From Brachypterus glaber (lineage: Eukaryota > Arthropoda > Insecta > Coleoptera > Kateretidae): 64,000 nt of DNA. Below, in pieces: positions 42,040 to 52,796 of this stretch. The translations under genes and the position numbers were made by a program. Each line of letters opens with the position of its first letter. Positions within the stretch are counted from its first letter, which is position 1. The DNA lies in the NCBI GenBank assembly GCA_958510825.1, contig OY294045.1, positions 11,645,916 through 11,709,915 on the forward strand, given 5' to 3'. A model generated the notes under the pieces. The model made no database searches. It was not told the DNA's origin and saw nothing but the letters and a program-made list of their open reading frames with translations.

Positions 42040-42490
42040 TAGCTTATATCTGAAAAAAATACTGCTGCCAACAAAATAATACTTTCCCATAGCCCTAGGT
42101 TCATTAAAATCAAAAACAAAAACAAATTAAAAAAAAAATTCAACAATTTTCTTTCCAAAAAAAAACAAGAACAACAAGAAATTATTTCCAAAAAAAGTTT
42201 CTTTTTACGTAAAACTAAAATTAAATTGAAAAAAATATATTTTTGAAAAAAAATCGATTTTTACCAAAAACAATCCCAGCCTAGAACTATGGAAGTCAAA
42301 AAATAACCCTGTGGTTCAAATTTGAAGTCTTTAGCCCTAAGCGTTCTTGAGTTATCGTGATCACAAATTTCTCTGACACACAGACCGACAGAAACAATTT
42401 TTTTTTTGACGGAAATCATATTTTTTTGAATATAAAACGTTCAGAAAAAAAAATTTCGAATTTTTTTTACTAACGCAAGACTTTCATTGG
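42040..42490 (-). repeat. dispersed repeat copy D (GTCTGTCT class), reverse strand
   Basis: Reverse complement of copy C: aaaaaatactgctgccaaca, gaacctaggg in reverse, accaaaaacaatcccagcct, tcaaatttgaagtctttagc, gttatcgtgatcacaaattt, acagaccgacagaaac. It ends near actttcattggggaaagt. It preserves the site that is interrupted by the TA element in copy C. Confidence 0.7.
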
Positions 42491-43014
42491 GGAAAGTAAA
42501 ATATGCGTGATGGAAACAAAAAATGCTTGTTTGGCAGTCAGTAAGTCTTAACTAAGCCAGAAAATAAAAAAAATACATCCGATCACAAAATCCTTGTTGG
42601 CCTGTGTTATTAATACTTAGTTTACACTTGACATTTTAATCAATAAAAGTGACGTTTTAATCATCCTGTAAACAAGAACTCACAAGTGGTGTTATGGAAT
42701 TTATAATCACCGAAAGGTAACATTTTATTGAAATGTTAAGTAAATTTTGTGGAAATTTCCGCATTAATGTCATTTGTAAATTCTATTAAAATATTTTTAA
42801 GAGGTATTGGATACAATATTGTTTAGCACACGTGAGGTAATTCACATTATAATGTCATATTCACTCAAAAATTAAACCACATGGGTCAAATTTTTTTTCG
42901 TGAATAATATCTTACTTATCTTAAATCTGTAAATAACAATAATTTAACTGTATAAAATCTACCAAAAATTTTTTGCACATAATTGGTAAGTGGTCGTTAA
43001 TAGTTATTTATGGT

Positions 43015-43300
43015 ACTAGTGGGTAAAGTAAGATATTGCCCATGAGAAAATTAACCTCGGCTTACCCATGAGTGCCATACAAGGTTTTATCCAATAAATA
43101 GCTTAGGAATTCATATTTTTATTAAAAATTTTAATGACATTAACGAGAAAATAATTTGACAAGTGACAGTTGAGTGGGTAAAATAAATAATTATCCACTC
43201 AATAAAGTAAAAGCCACGCGGGGGTTATTATTGAGTTTATCTATTTAAAATAAAGCTGGTAATTGTCTTATCATCTGTATGTATTGGATAAAATATATTA
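43015..43300 (+). repeat. 350-bp dispersed repeat, copy 2
   Basis: Same order of blocks as copy 1, lacking part of the early block (the gcgtcagccaattttcgag section) and the internal 27-bp duplication. Ends tctgtatgtattggataaaa. Confidence 0.75.
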
Positions 43301-43849
43301 AATACATTTTAATGATGTGGTTTATCATTTTTTAGTTTAATGTAAATATTTTAAAATGCTTAGGCATTAAACTTTTTTTTTAAATCTTCCTAAGATCGCC
43401 CTGTATATTACGCTATTTGGAATATAGAAGAAAAAAAGCTTCGGTTGAAAATAGACAATTTGAATTTCTTGCTCATTAAAGAAAATGCAATTCCAAGACA
43501 AGGGTTCCTTAATATACGTAAGTGGCAATTTAAAGGAAAAGTTACAACGCCATTTATGGGTGGCTGGCGTAATAATGATAGGACGATTTGTCTAATTAGA
43601 AAGCCAGAAACGGACTTGACATAAATCTTGTTCTGAAATTCTGGACCATTTTTCCTTTATCCAGATATTAATTGGCTATTTTACATTCTCCACCGAATTT
43701 TAATCTATTGCTTAAAAATATATAGATTTTTGTTATCTTATTTGTACAGAGTGGATTTTTTAATCTGATAAACAAGAAAATATTCATGATAAACACGTAT
43801 GTAAACGTTTGAATACGTTTTAATGATTTTAGTGTATAATTTTGATCTA

Positions 43850-44215
43850 AAGATCCACAAAAAAAAGGTTACCCCACTGCACGTTTGCCCGAGATTTTTG
43901 GGCCTTATCATCATTTACATTGGAAAAAATTCAGTTTCTAATAGAATAATATTTTTTTATTATTATATTTTACGTTCGAATAAATCCATATAAAAAATAT
44001 AATTAAAATCATAAAAAATGTAAAAAACAATAGAAACAAAAAAATATGTATGATAAAAACCTATTTGGCTACATTAGTATTTAATTTTGATCACAAAAAC
44101 CACCTAAAAATTTAAGCCACTGCATTTTTGGCCAAGATTCTTGGGTCTTACGGTAGATCATCATTTGAATTGGACAGTTTCTAAACTTATTGTATAATGC
44201 ATTGTCAAAGTATTT
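43850..44215 (+). repeat. diverged tandem duplication
   Basis: Blocks around 43880-43950 (ccactgcacgtttgcccga, tttttgggccttatcatcat) reappear at 44118-44190 (ccactgcatttttggccaag, cttgggtcttacggtagatc). About 250-bp spacing, well diverged, no coding frame. Confidence 0.45.
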
Positions 44216-44545
44216 TTTTTTAATTAATCTATGTAGCTCTTTAGATAATCTTTTTTTAATTTGATGGACTTGCACTCATTATTCTTATCACTGATTATAG
44301 TTACACTACGTTTAAGAAATGCCTTTTATTGATTGGTGGATATTTAAATTAAACTTTGTTTTTTTTCATAGATTAGGTTTAATTTTTTTGGTGCAAATTT
44401 GTGGATTTCAAGTTTGAAATAATTGAACTTAAAAGGGCTTTTAACTGAAAACAAACATAGAAAGCACTAAAATGTTTGAAATTCAGTCGTTTAATTAAAC
44501 AGTTTTATTTTCGATGTAAATTCCATTCCATTCACCTTATTATAA

Positions 44546-44821
44546 CACAGCCACACAAAAAAAAATATCTAGAGACTAGACCAACGCATTTTTATATTTT
44601 CGGGGTCGCTGAAATCGAATCTGACCTCACACTTGCTTTATCAGATCCCAATTTTTTTCACACTTAAAAAAAGGGTTCGGAAATTCCTTAAATTTAGATG
44701 TTTTTATGGGTAGAAAAGAATTGGGATCTGATGAAGCAATTCTGAGATCAGATTCAGCGACCCCAAAAATATAAAAATGCATTGGTCTAGTCTCTGGATA
44801 TATTTTTTTTGTGTGGCTGTG
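44546..44821. mobile_element. 276-bp foldback MITE with CACAGCCACACA ends
   Basis: Ends CACAGCCACACA / TGTGTGGCTGTG, TAA on both sides (44543-44545, 44822-44824). Arms continue with gactagaccaa(c/t)gcattttt, tcggggtcgctgaa and gatcccaatt. PIF/Harbinger-like by target. The two 63-79 residue frames inside are mirror artefacts. Confidence 0.85.
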
Positions 44822-44968
44822 TAATTTGTCCAGTTTTAAAATAACAGCGACCTCTTTTCTTTGCAATTACAGAGTTATTTTCACACGATGACTAACGTAT
44901 ACCTGTTGCAGATGATACTCTATATGCATCCGTCAATTATACTAGGTACAGAGTGATTACAGTTACTG

Positions 44969-45712
44969 CACTCAGAAAATTTTATTTTATTTATATCGCC
45001 ACCATTGGTATTTAATACTTTACTTGTGATATTAATTACTGCAATGTGTGTACTGTATACAAAATGTTGTCATACTAACATAGAGACCGTGCTGGAACAT
45101 TTGAATCCCCACGCAAGATGTGTTTATTAATACTAGCATGTTATAGTAAAAATTACTGTAACATTTGGTAAAGCATATCACACTTATAGTATGGTATACT
45201 TTGGGTTGTTGTTAAGTTGTATTACTGATCTAGTTTAAAGTATGTTACAGTATTCAGAAAAATTAACAATCGGTAAATAATAGCAAAATTTTGATTAGTA
45301 ATAATATAAAGATTTCAACCATACACAATTACACACTGCATAATCGATTCTTTTTTTTACTTTCCTCTGTATTATTACTAATCAAAATTTTGGTATTAAT
45401 TACCAATTGTTATTTTACTAAATACTGTAACACACTTTAAACTAGATCAATAACACAACAACTACAACTTAAAGTATACCAAACTATAACTGTGATATAA
45501 TTTACCAAATGTTACATTATTAATAAACACATGTTGGCTGGGGATCCAGCACGGTCTCTATGTTAGTATGACAACATTTTGTATACAATACACACATTGC
45601 AGTATTTAATATCACATGTAAAGTATTAAATACCAATGGTGGCGATATAAATAAAAGATATGTATTAACAAATAACATTCAGTATTAAAAATACAACAAA
45701 ATTTTCTGAGTG
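44969..45712. mobile_element. 750-bp foldback with CACTCAGAAAATTTT ends
   Basis: Long arms pair from both ends: cactcagaaaatttt, tatatcgccaccattggtat, acaaaatgttgtcatactaa, catagagaccgtgctgga, tttaaagt(a/g)tgttacagtat, caaaattttgattagtaata. A roughly 40-bp segment (45660-45697) is present only in the right arm. No clear target duplication; no coding. Confidence 0.85.
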
Positions 45713-45884
45713 TGTACTACTAAAGTTGTGAAAAAAAAAATACAAATTAAAAATAGTCGTACATTAAAAAATTAAAAAACCGACAGATCAAAAGTAGAAA
45801 AATTATTGCACAAAGTAATTACCTTATTTAAATAAGTTAATTACGTTCGCAAAAAGAATATTTCCATAAAACTAGTTTTAAGCT

Positions 45885-46300
45885 CAATGGCGATTTCTCC
45901 AGTTAGATTAGACAGGGACAAAAGTTCTACCCAAAAAAGATAGAAGACATACATACACTCCCACTTCCACTCAACCAAACAAATTCTGTATTTGTTCTTT
46001 GTTGAACAAATACAATATTTACTTGGCCGGGCGAAAAGTGTAACTATATTATTTTTATTAAAGAAATTACTGGCGCCATCTAAATTTTAGTAGAATTATC
46101 TTATTCTACAGATTCAAATTAGCTATATTCGTTCGTACCGCTCAGTGCTACACTTTCCGGCCAACCAAATAAATACTGTATTTGTTGTATGAAAAACAAA
46201 TACAGTATTTATTTGGTTGGCTGGAAAGTGTAGCACAAATGAGATAGAGATAGGGTAGACGTCTTTTGTTTCATAATTCTAGTTGTAGAGAGCTCCATTG
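45885..46300. repeat. foldback containing two related hairpins
   Basis: Diverged outer arms (ctcaatggcgatttctccag and the inverse of gtagagagctccattgg) enclose a decayed hairpin at 45975-46042 and an excellent one at 46147-46234. Both hairpins share caaccaaa.aaat.ctgtatttgtt. Non-coding. Confidence 0.65.
46147..46234. repeat. near-perfect 40-bp stem hairpin, 8-nt loop
   Basis: Left arm gctacactttccggccaacc, aaataaatactgtatttgtt; loop gtatgaaa; right arm is the exact complement except one position that would be a G-U pair in RNA read on the plus strand. It would fold strongly if transcribed. Confidence 0.85.
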
Positions 46301-46549
46301 GACCGCGTTAAGCAGAAAGCTACCAATGCACATTGTGAGATGACAGTAGGTTACAGAACATTTTACCCAATATCTTTTACAGGAATTCAATTAAAGATTA
46401 CATATTTTGTACATGATACATGAACAAGTGAAACAAATGTTTAATTTTAAGTGTTTTAGTCAAATCGTTTAAAAGTTATTAGGGAAAAAGTTCAACAATT
46501 TACTGTCAACTCACAATATGTGTTGACAGCTTTCAGCTTAACGCGGCCT
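46301..46549. mobile_element. 250-bp MITE with GRCCGCGTTAAGC ends
   Basis: Left gaccgcgttaagcagaaagc, right gctttcagcttaacgcggcc; inner pair ctgtcatctcacaat/ctcacaatatgtgttgaca also matches. ATTG occurs beside each end (46297-46300, 46551-46554) and may be a 4-bp duplication, but alignment of the end is uncertain. Confidence 0.7.
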
Positions 46550-46739
46550 AATTGATTCCCCACTTGATTTTTAGTTTCCCCAAGTAACGTCTTGTGTTTT
46601 TTTTTTTACATTTCTCCACGTTTCATATACAAAAAAGTTGATTTCTGCGAAAAAAAAACTTTTTCTGTCGGTTTTGGTAAAAATCAGAGTGTTTCAATTT
46701 TTTTTTCAAATTATTATTTTTTTCGAAAAAAATATTTTT

Positions 46740-47035
46740 ATCCAATACATACAGATAATAAGACAATTACCAGCTTTATTTTAAATAGATAAACTCAATA
46801 ATAACCCCCGCGTGGCTTTTACTTTATTGAGTGGGTAATTATTTATTTTACCCACTCAACTGTCACTTGTCAAATTATTTTCTTGTAAATGTCATTAAAA
46901 TTTTTAATATAAATATGAATTCCTAAGCTATTTATTGGATAAAACCTTGTATGGCACTCATGGGTAAACCGATATTGCCCTCTCGAAAATTAATTTTCTC
47001 ATGGGCAATATCTTACTTTACCATAAATAACTATT
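46740..47035 (-). repeat. 350-bp dispersed repeat, copy 3, reverse strand
   Basis: Reverse complement of copy 1: tttatccaatacatacagat at its start, cccactcaactgtcacttgt, tggcactcatgggtaaaccg, aattttctcatgggcaatat and ttactttaccataaat at the end. It retains the cgagagggcaatatcgg section found in copy 1 but lost in copy 2. Confidence 0.75.
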
Positions 47036-47651
47036 GTTTCAGAAAAAATATATATTTTTTAAATAAAATTTTTATTTTTTCAAAAAAAATATATTTTTGA
47101 AAAAACTTGTTGTGAAGTAGGTATAGGGAAAAGTATTTTTCATTTTTTTTGAAAAAAAAAACGAGATTTTCGACTTAAAATCTATGTTTTTGGGTTTACC
47201 GGTGAGATTTTCGAGATTTTTGACTAGATTTTTAATATTTTAGAAAAAATGTTCCATATTGGTTCACCCTTCCAAAAAATATTTTTTTAATTTTTTTTTT
47301 AATGAAGAGCCCCCCGGGACACAATTATTTTAGCATAATTTATGAAATAAAATATAAAAATCTGTGAGTTACTGAATTAGAAAGCAAAAATCACTTCTCT
47401 ATCACCCTGTTTTCAGAGTTAATAAGAAACTATTTTTAGATCCGCTCCTCAGTGCCGCACTGTGTTAATAGAACAAGTCATAATTGCAATTAGTCTTTAA
47501 ACACCGCGCTATAATAATAATAACGCTTTTATGAGAAAATTATAGGCAGCGTTCAACATTTATTGCATTCATTATAATTTTATTTTTAATAAAAAATTTA
47601 ATTTTTGTAGGTAACATACGCTATTTGCTTTACATTGTATAAAATTGTACA

Positions 47652-47738
47652 TAGAGACATAGAGACACTAGATCTGGGTCTTAAGTTAGTATGGCTACTG
47701 TCGCCTTGCTAACTTAAGACCTGGATCTAGTATCCCTA
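47652..47738. mobile_element. 87-bp palindromic hAT-like mini-element
   Basis: Relative of 13976 and 31178: agacactagatctgggtctt, taagttag...gccttgctaacttaag, acctggatctagtatcccta. Flanks ATTGTACA (47644-47651) and ATTGTAGA (47739-47746) give an 8-bp duplication with one mismatch. The left end carries an extra tagagaca unit, and the centre has an unpaired tatggctactgtc. Confidence 0.78.
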
Positions 47739-47801
47739 ATTGTAGACAGTTGGATCCGAAAAAAAAACAAGAAAATCTAGTTGTCTAAATTGAATAATTG
47801 T

Positions 47802-47832
47802 TTATTATTCCATCAATCTTATTTCTAATCAT
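47802..47832 (+). repeat. 31-bp target-site duplication, left copy
   Basis: ttattattccatcaatctta then tttctaatcat. Identical, base for base, to 48396-48426. Together they bound the insertion at 47833-48395. Confidence 0.92.
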
Positions 47833-48395
47833 CGTACAGAGTGATATTGGTAGACTGACAGTTTCGGGCTGCTGGCCCTCTTCAGTACCAAGAGTCAACT
47901 CTGCAAGCTGATTAAGAAAACGTTTTTAGACTTTACTCGCAAAAGGAATATAGCCATTAGATTGATGTAGACTTGTGCGCCATCTATTTCTAGATGTAGA
48001 CAACTATCATACCTCTCCTAATCTGGAGACTTTGAATGGTAGCAAGTTGAAGACTTGTGTGTCTCAAGCACATAGTACCACTAACGGGTGGTTAGACGTA
48101 AAATTAGTAAGGACAGAAATTTTTAATTTTAAACAAAATTATAAAAATATTAATGGTGCTGTCACCCAGATTACAGATGGCGCTCACGAAGGACCATTCT
48201 GAATTCGAAACTGAACTTAAAAAGTCCAAACGAACTTTGACTCGTACATACAACACGAGACAGCAAAACCGCAACGACGAACCCCCACCCCCCGGTTGCG
48301 GGTGAGTGGGATTCTCCAGCAACAACAGCATTGTTATATAATCTGTATTAAAGAACGAATCAATAAATAAATAAATAAATAAAAAAAAAAAAAAA
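47833..48395 (+). mobile_element. 563-bp retroelement insertion with A-rich tail and ribozyme-bearing 5' end
   Basis: Bounded by perfect 31-bp direct repeats and ending in (AATA)n plus poly-A (48361-48395), so it was inserted by target-primed reverse transcription in plus orientation. Near the 3' end a frame reads EFETELKKSKRTLTRTYNTR, QQNRNDEPPPPGCG, stop, which looks like an ORF C-terminus followed by a short UTR. The first 70 bp carry a hammerhead motif on the minus strand. Penelope-like elements are the known retroelements with hammerheads and often have inverted 5' fragments; assignment to them is inference. The 75-residue frame at 47975-48202 is unrecognised. Confidence 0.75.
47837..47903 (-). 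ncRNA. type I hammerhead ribozyme candidate
   Basis: Minus strand, 5' to 3': stem I strand CAGAGU, 6-nt internal loop, UUGGUA; core CUGAAGA (matches CUGANGA); stem II GGGC-CAGCA-GCCC; core GAAA; short stem III AC-UGUCA-GU; cleavage triplet GUC; stem I return UACCAA, 4-nt internal loop, ACUCUG. All invariant core positions are present and stem I pairs 6+6 bp around an internal loop placed where tertiary contacts with loop II are expected. Stem III of two pairs is as short as in Penelope-element hammerheads. Predicted cut after position 47853 read on the minus strand. Confidence 0.78.
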
Positions 48396-48426
48396 TTATT
48401 ATTCCATCAATCTTATTTCTAATCAT
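48396..48426 (+). repeat. 31-bp target-site duplication, right copy
   Basis: Identical to 47802-47832; begins directly after the poly-A tract. Confidence 0.92.
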
Positions 48427-48558
48427 AATAATTGTTTACAAACAATGCAGTTGTCAATGTTGACAATATTTGTCAAAATTATTTATAATTATTATAAAGT
48501 CCATAAACAATAAAGGATTTAATTAAATTAAGTAAATAATTAGAAATGCTTCAAATCA

Positions 48559-48800
48559 ATGATTAAGAAAGCTCAAGCTATTGGGTTATTGAAAGCAGGA
48601 TGTGAGAAGTAGACTTGGCCAAGTTTAATGATTCGGAGAGTTTTGTTAAGATTGAAGAAAAAATGGATACAGGAGGAAACAGTTAAAAGGCGCGAAGGCA
48701 CGGGAAGAAGGAAGTGCAGGCTATAAACGATAAAAATTTTGCTGGGTCGAAACCTACCGCCCACTGCCCCATCGATAATTCCGATATTGGAAATTATATA
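48559..48800 (+). pseudogene. Tc1/mariner-type transposase N-terminal relic
   Basis: From ATG 48559: MIKKAQAIGLLKAGCEK, stop, then WPSLMIRRVLLRLKKKWIQE and ETVKRREGTGRRK. This follows the Tc1 paired-type DNA-binding domain ('AIGLL.AG', then '...W....ETGSV.RR.GSGRPRK') with an in-frame stop and substitutions. Only the helix-turn-helix part survives; the DDE domain is not present. The minus-strand 86-residue frame over the same place is a shadow. Confidence 0.7.
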
Positions 48801-48849
48801 TTTCATTAAGGAGTTCAAAGTTTTATTTTCCATAAAATTTACTAAATAT

Positions 48850-49238
48850 TATGTTTAAATGTTTTATATGATTAAATATTTTAAATGTTTTTTCAGTTTA
48901 CTATTTATTAGGTATATCTGGACCCGGAGGTAAACGAAATCATGTCACAAAAACGTAATTTTTCAGGAGAGCAAGTTTTCGATTCTTTTTTAAAATTAAA
49001 TACATGTTCTATAGGGGCTCTCCATTATTATTTCTGTAACTTAAAGAAAAACTAACAATATGTCAAATTATTCTAACCTCTTTATTAAAATCTTACTTAA
49101 ACTATAAAATAATTAATAAAATTGATATTTTGGCATATTTAAAACTTGCCTTTTTTGTGGGTCCAAATGTACAACCAGGGCCGGATTCATTGGGGGAAAG
49201 AGGGGAAGCTTTCCTGGGGCCCGGCGTCAGCAGTTGCA
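48850..49238. other. intergenic with transposon-like end
   Basis: At 49178-49238, ccagggccggattcattggg, gggaagctttcctggggccc resembles the start of an insect hAT-like element, with a similar agtccgggcccggaggtaaa at 51490. I cannot pair the two ends confidently. Confidence 0.35.
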
Positions 49239-50296
49239 GGGCCTTTTCAAGTGGACGTTCAAGTTTGTAAAAATTTATATTTAAAAATGTTTTTGTAAAA
49301 AAAGACTTTTTCTCACTACCAACTAGATAAGTTCATTACTAAATCAAAAAGTCGACAGTAATGGAAAGTACTATATCGAGCACACTTAGTGACAGATGAT
49401 ATCAATATAAACAAAACCGTAACTAAAGACAGAAAAAAAAATATACCACGCAAGGAGTGTGCTTACATTTACCGCAGGGGGACATCTAGACACAAGACTA
49501 CTATTTCTAATTTTATAAAGTAATTCCATAAAAAAATTATTTCTTGAATTGTCACACATATAAATGTCAAAAATATTTTTAATAAAATAAGATTTTTACT
49601 CCTTGGTAGTGAGAAAAACGTAATGCGCTACACGTAGGTAAGTTTTTTTCTTTCTTCGGTCGTGTTTATGGACCTCAGCTCCAGTTCGGTCCACAAAATA
49701 CGACCTCACGCAGAAAAATTCACTTACCTCTACTAGAAGTGCAAATAACTATTTCTCACTAGCAACTAGGTAAGTTGACATTACTTAATCAAAAAGCCGA
49801 CAGTAATGGAAGTATTATATCGAGCACACTTAGTGATAAATGAAATCAATACAAACAAAACTATAACTAGACAGAAAAAACGATTTACCGCTAAAGGACA
49901 CGAAATGTCCGACACTTACCTAAGGAGTACACCTAGACACAAGACTACTATTCTTAATTTTATAGAGTGATTCCATAAAAAAATTATTTTTGAATTGTCA
50001 CACATATAAATATCAAAAATATTATTAATAAAATACGATTTTAACGCCTTGGTAGTGAGAAAGTGAGAAAAACGTAATGCGCTACTCGTAGGTTAGTTTT
50101 TTTTTCTGTCTTCGGTCATGTTTATGGACCTCAGCTCCGCTTCGGTCCACAAAATACGACCTTACACAGAAAAATTTACTTAGCTCTACTAGGAGCGCAA
50201 ATAACTATTGCATCTATAGATGCAAAAAACTTTTTTTACAAAAACGTTTTTATATATAAATTTTTACAAATTTGAACATCCACTTGAAAAAGGCCC
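49239..50296. mobile_element. 1.06-kb element, GGGCCTTTTCAAGTGG ends with internal tandem duplication
   Basis: Left end gggccttttcaagtggacgt tcaagtttgtaaaaatttat; right end is the complement (cacttgaaaaaggccc). Between them a roughly 450-bp block is present twice in direct orientation (49290-49740 and 49750-50215), with tcactaccaactag/tcactagcaactagg, atatcgagcacacttagtga, tttttctttcttcggtc(g/a)tgtttatgg and gcgctac(a/t)cgtagg. No transposase. Confidence 0.75.
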
Positions 50297-50890
50297 TCTA
50301 TAGATCTTTCAAGATTATACATTATACATAATAACATCATGTTAATAAAATACAATTTTAATATTGTATAAAAAATGCCCGTTTCGTATGAAAGAAAATA
50401 TTTTCATTTAACGTCACCGTGTCATTTTCATTCAGTATAAAATGAGATAACAAAATAGGCAGTTATGATACCCTCTTTTTGAAGGACGCGCCACAAAGGG
50501 CCGTCACAAGGACGCCTGAAAAGCTATGAAAGGGAGAACTTCTGAATAAGGTAACAGATTCAGTAATTCTGACAGTAAATCGATATTAAATATGGTTACA
50601 GGCAGAGTTTATGTATACAAACAATGACCCTTGTTACCTTTTTTATTTCGTTATAAAAGAAAGTATTGTGATGGAAAAAAAATCAAACATTTTTTTTTGC
50701 TTAAATCACCTTATTTTTTCCTGAAACGTCGAGAAAAATCAAATTTTTGGTTTAGGTCGTAATTTTATTTAATTTTTACAAAAGAAGAAATATTTTAAAA
50801 CACTAACTAAGAGTTAGTGGATAAATAAACATGGTTAAAACCCGAAACTAACATTATAAGAAATTTTCACCACTTTTTACTTTACTTTAC

Positions 50891-50932
50891 AAAATGATCA
50901 AAATTTGCGTTACGTAATACTTGAACGTTCCC
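50891..50932. mobile_element. solo PIF/Harbinger-like MITE end
   Basis: aaaatgatcaaaatttgcgt plus the complete terminal cgtaatacttgaacgttccc, followed by TTA. The other half is missing. Confidence 0.75.
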
Positions 50933-51177
50933 TTAAGTCTATTAGCATTTTCTTGTTTTCGTTTCGTTTTAGAGATTCTTTACTTTTTTTGTATTTGTCC
51001 ACTTCCTTTTGTTTTGTTTCTAGCTTTATAGGATTGTTTTTTTGACGTGGCCATTATCAGATATACATTTATTCAAAAACATTAAAATTTTATTTTATCT
51101 ATGATTGAAATTTTACTAGTGTCAAAACTTGACATCTAATTAAAAATGTAAAAATATATCAAAATTTATTAAAATCC

Positions 51178-51219
51178 AAAATTATCAAAATTTGCGTTAC
51201 GTAATACTTGAACGTTCCC
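51178..51219. mobile_element. solo PIF/Harbinger-like MITE end
   Basis: Same terminal 42 bp and orientation as 50891-50932, followed by TTA; 287 bp further on. The two might be the remains of a duplicated fragment. Confidence 0.75.
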
Positions 51220-51562
51220 TTATAACTATTTTATACTTCCTATCTATTCCAAGTCTATTTGAAATAACCCATTTCCCAAGAAAAATACGAGCGATGGGAG
51301 GCAATTAAATATTTAATGCAATCGATAACGAATAGTATTAGGTCTTACGGTTCGGTAAGAAACAATTTAATGATTCATTAAGACTTTATGTTATACTCTT
51401 CACAGCTGTGAAGTACTAGCACTACATGCCGGAAGAGCATTTTATGATGGTTTTCAAATTTTCTAAATCCAGGGCTGTCGAGAGAAAGTCCGGGCCCGGA
51501 GGTAAACTAGAGGGCCTCTATAAAAATCTTTAAAAAATTCTTAGACCAAATTAATTTTATAC

Positions 51563-52381
51563 CATAGTCCCAGATAGCACAGGTTCAAACAATGGATATC
51601 CCCAGAATATCCGTTTTGGGATTTGCGAAATTACCAGGATAAACGATTTCGTCTATAGATATTTGTAGGACATCCTCAGGATATACTTTGTTACTTAACG
51701 GGAAGCCGAGCGACTTCCGAACCGTATATCCCAAAGATATTCCGAAGGTATGTCCTGAGGATATACTAATTATATACACCTGTCCCCGAAAAAAGTGGCT
51801 ATCAAATAGTATTGCTTTTATTTTTTTTTTGTGAAATATTGTCATTAGAAGCTTTCAACTAGGTGCACGTTATTTAAATTTAAGCTAATAGCTTCACAAA
51901 AAAATAATAATAGCAATATTGCTAGTATGGATACTATTTAATAGCCACTTTTGTCGGGGACATTTGTACATAATTAATAACTTATCTACGAAATATATTT
52001 CCTTTTTCACTCAGGAAGGGGTAACACTCACGAAACTGTCCAACAGAGGAAAACACAATATAAATATTTAATAATAACCGTGAAAAGAACTTACACACAT
52101 AAACAGACCACAAACACAGACAATAACATCTGCCATTAAAGTCACGAAGAACGCGGTAAATTTAAAATAATGAAGGAATAGCCATCGTAGGATATCCCAG
52201 GGATGTTCGAATGTGCATCCAAGGGACATCCCCACGGGACGTCTCTGGGATATATGAAGGACATACCGTATATCCTTGGGATATGCGGGCAGTATATCCT
52301 CAGGACATAGCTTTCGGGATATCCTTGGGATATACGACTAATATCCTGGGACATGCGACATTGAGAGGATATGACACTGAC
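51563..52381. mobile_element. element rich in GGATAT(C/A) words
   Basis: Begins cccagatagcacaggttcaa then acaatggatatccccag. It contains some twenty ggatat/atatcc words, often spaced about 25-30 bp (52180-52370). The related copy at 57590-58395 (opposite end: atattgtttgctgtatggga) shares both the motif and the middle text (gaaatatatttccttt, actcacgaaa.tgtccaaca.agg). The glycine/isoleucine/proline-rich frames here are translations of the motif, not genes. A foldback is nested at 51781-51962. Confidence 0.65.
51781..51962. repeat. foldback with TGTCCCCGA ends
   Basis: tgtccccgaaaaaagtggct atcaaatagta pairs with tactatttaatagccacttt tgtcggggaca, 182 bp. The 57600-57700 copy retains only the right part (gatagccacttttgtagggg). 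Confidence 0.7.
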
Positions 52382-52795
52382 AAATAAAATTGTCTAATTT
52401 AAAACGCAATGCGCTTTTTTCCGCCGTTGCCAAGCCACCTACAAGAGCGGTTGCCGATTAGCATAAAATTTCCCAAAATTTAAGAATAATATTTCAAACA
52501 AATAATTTAAAAAATTTAAGGTTAATTGTCAAATGATTTGACAGCAGAATTTCAAATGTGGTACCATCATTTTCATAGAAAACGCTCACATCACAGAACC
52601 CTGAGGTACCCCAACATTTTAAATTTTTAGTTGTGGTATATGTACTTTACTAAGATTGACACTGACATTTTCCGTAATAATTAAGTAAGGTTAAAGTACA
52701 GTCTATATTATATAGTGCAAGTCCTATAACTGTCTTTAAGCATATATGCTTATAAGCAAAAAGGTTAACAAATTTTATTATAAATGATATTTATA
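52382..52795. other. no gene seen
   Basis: Moderately complex AT-rich DNA without recognised repeats or frames. Confidence 0.5.
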
Positions 52796-52796
52796 C

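Noticed and set aside
51585..52354. Minus-strand frames rich in GYP/ISRIS repeats
   Set aside because: Translations of the GGATAT word array; no consistent frame between the two copies.
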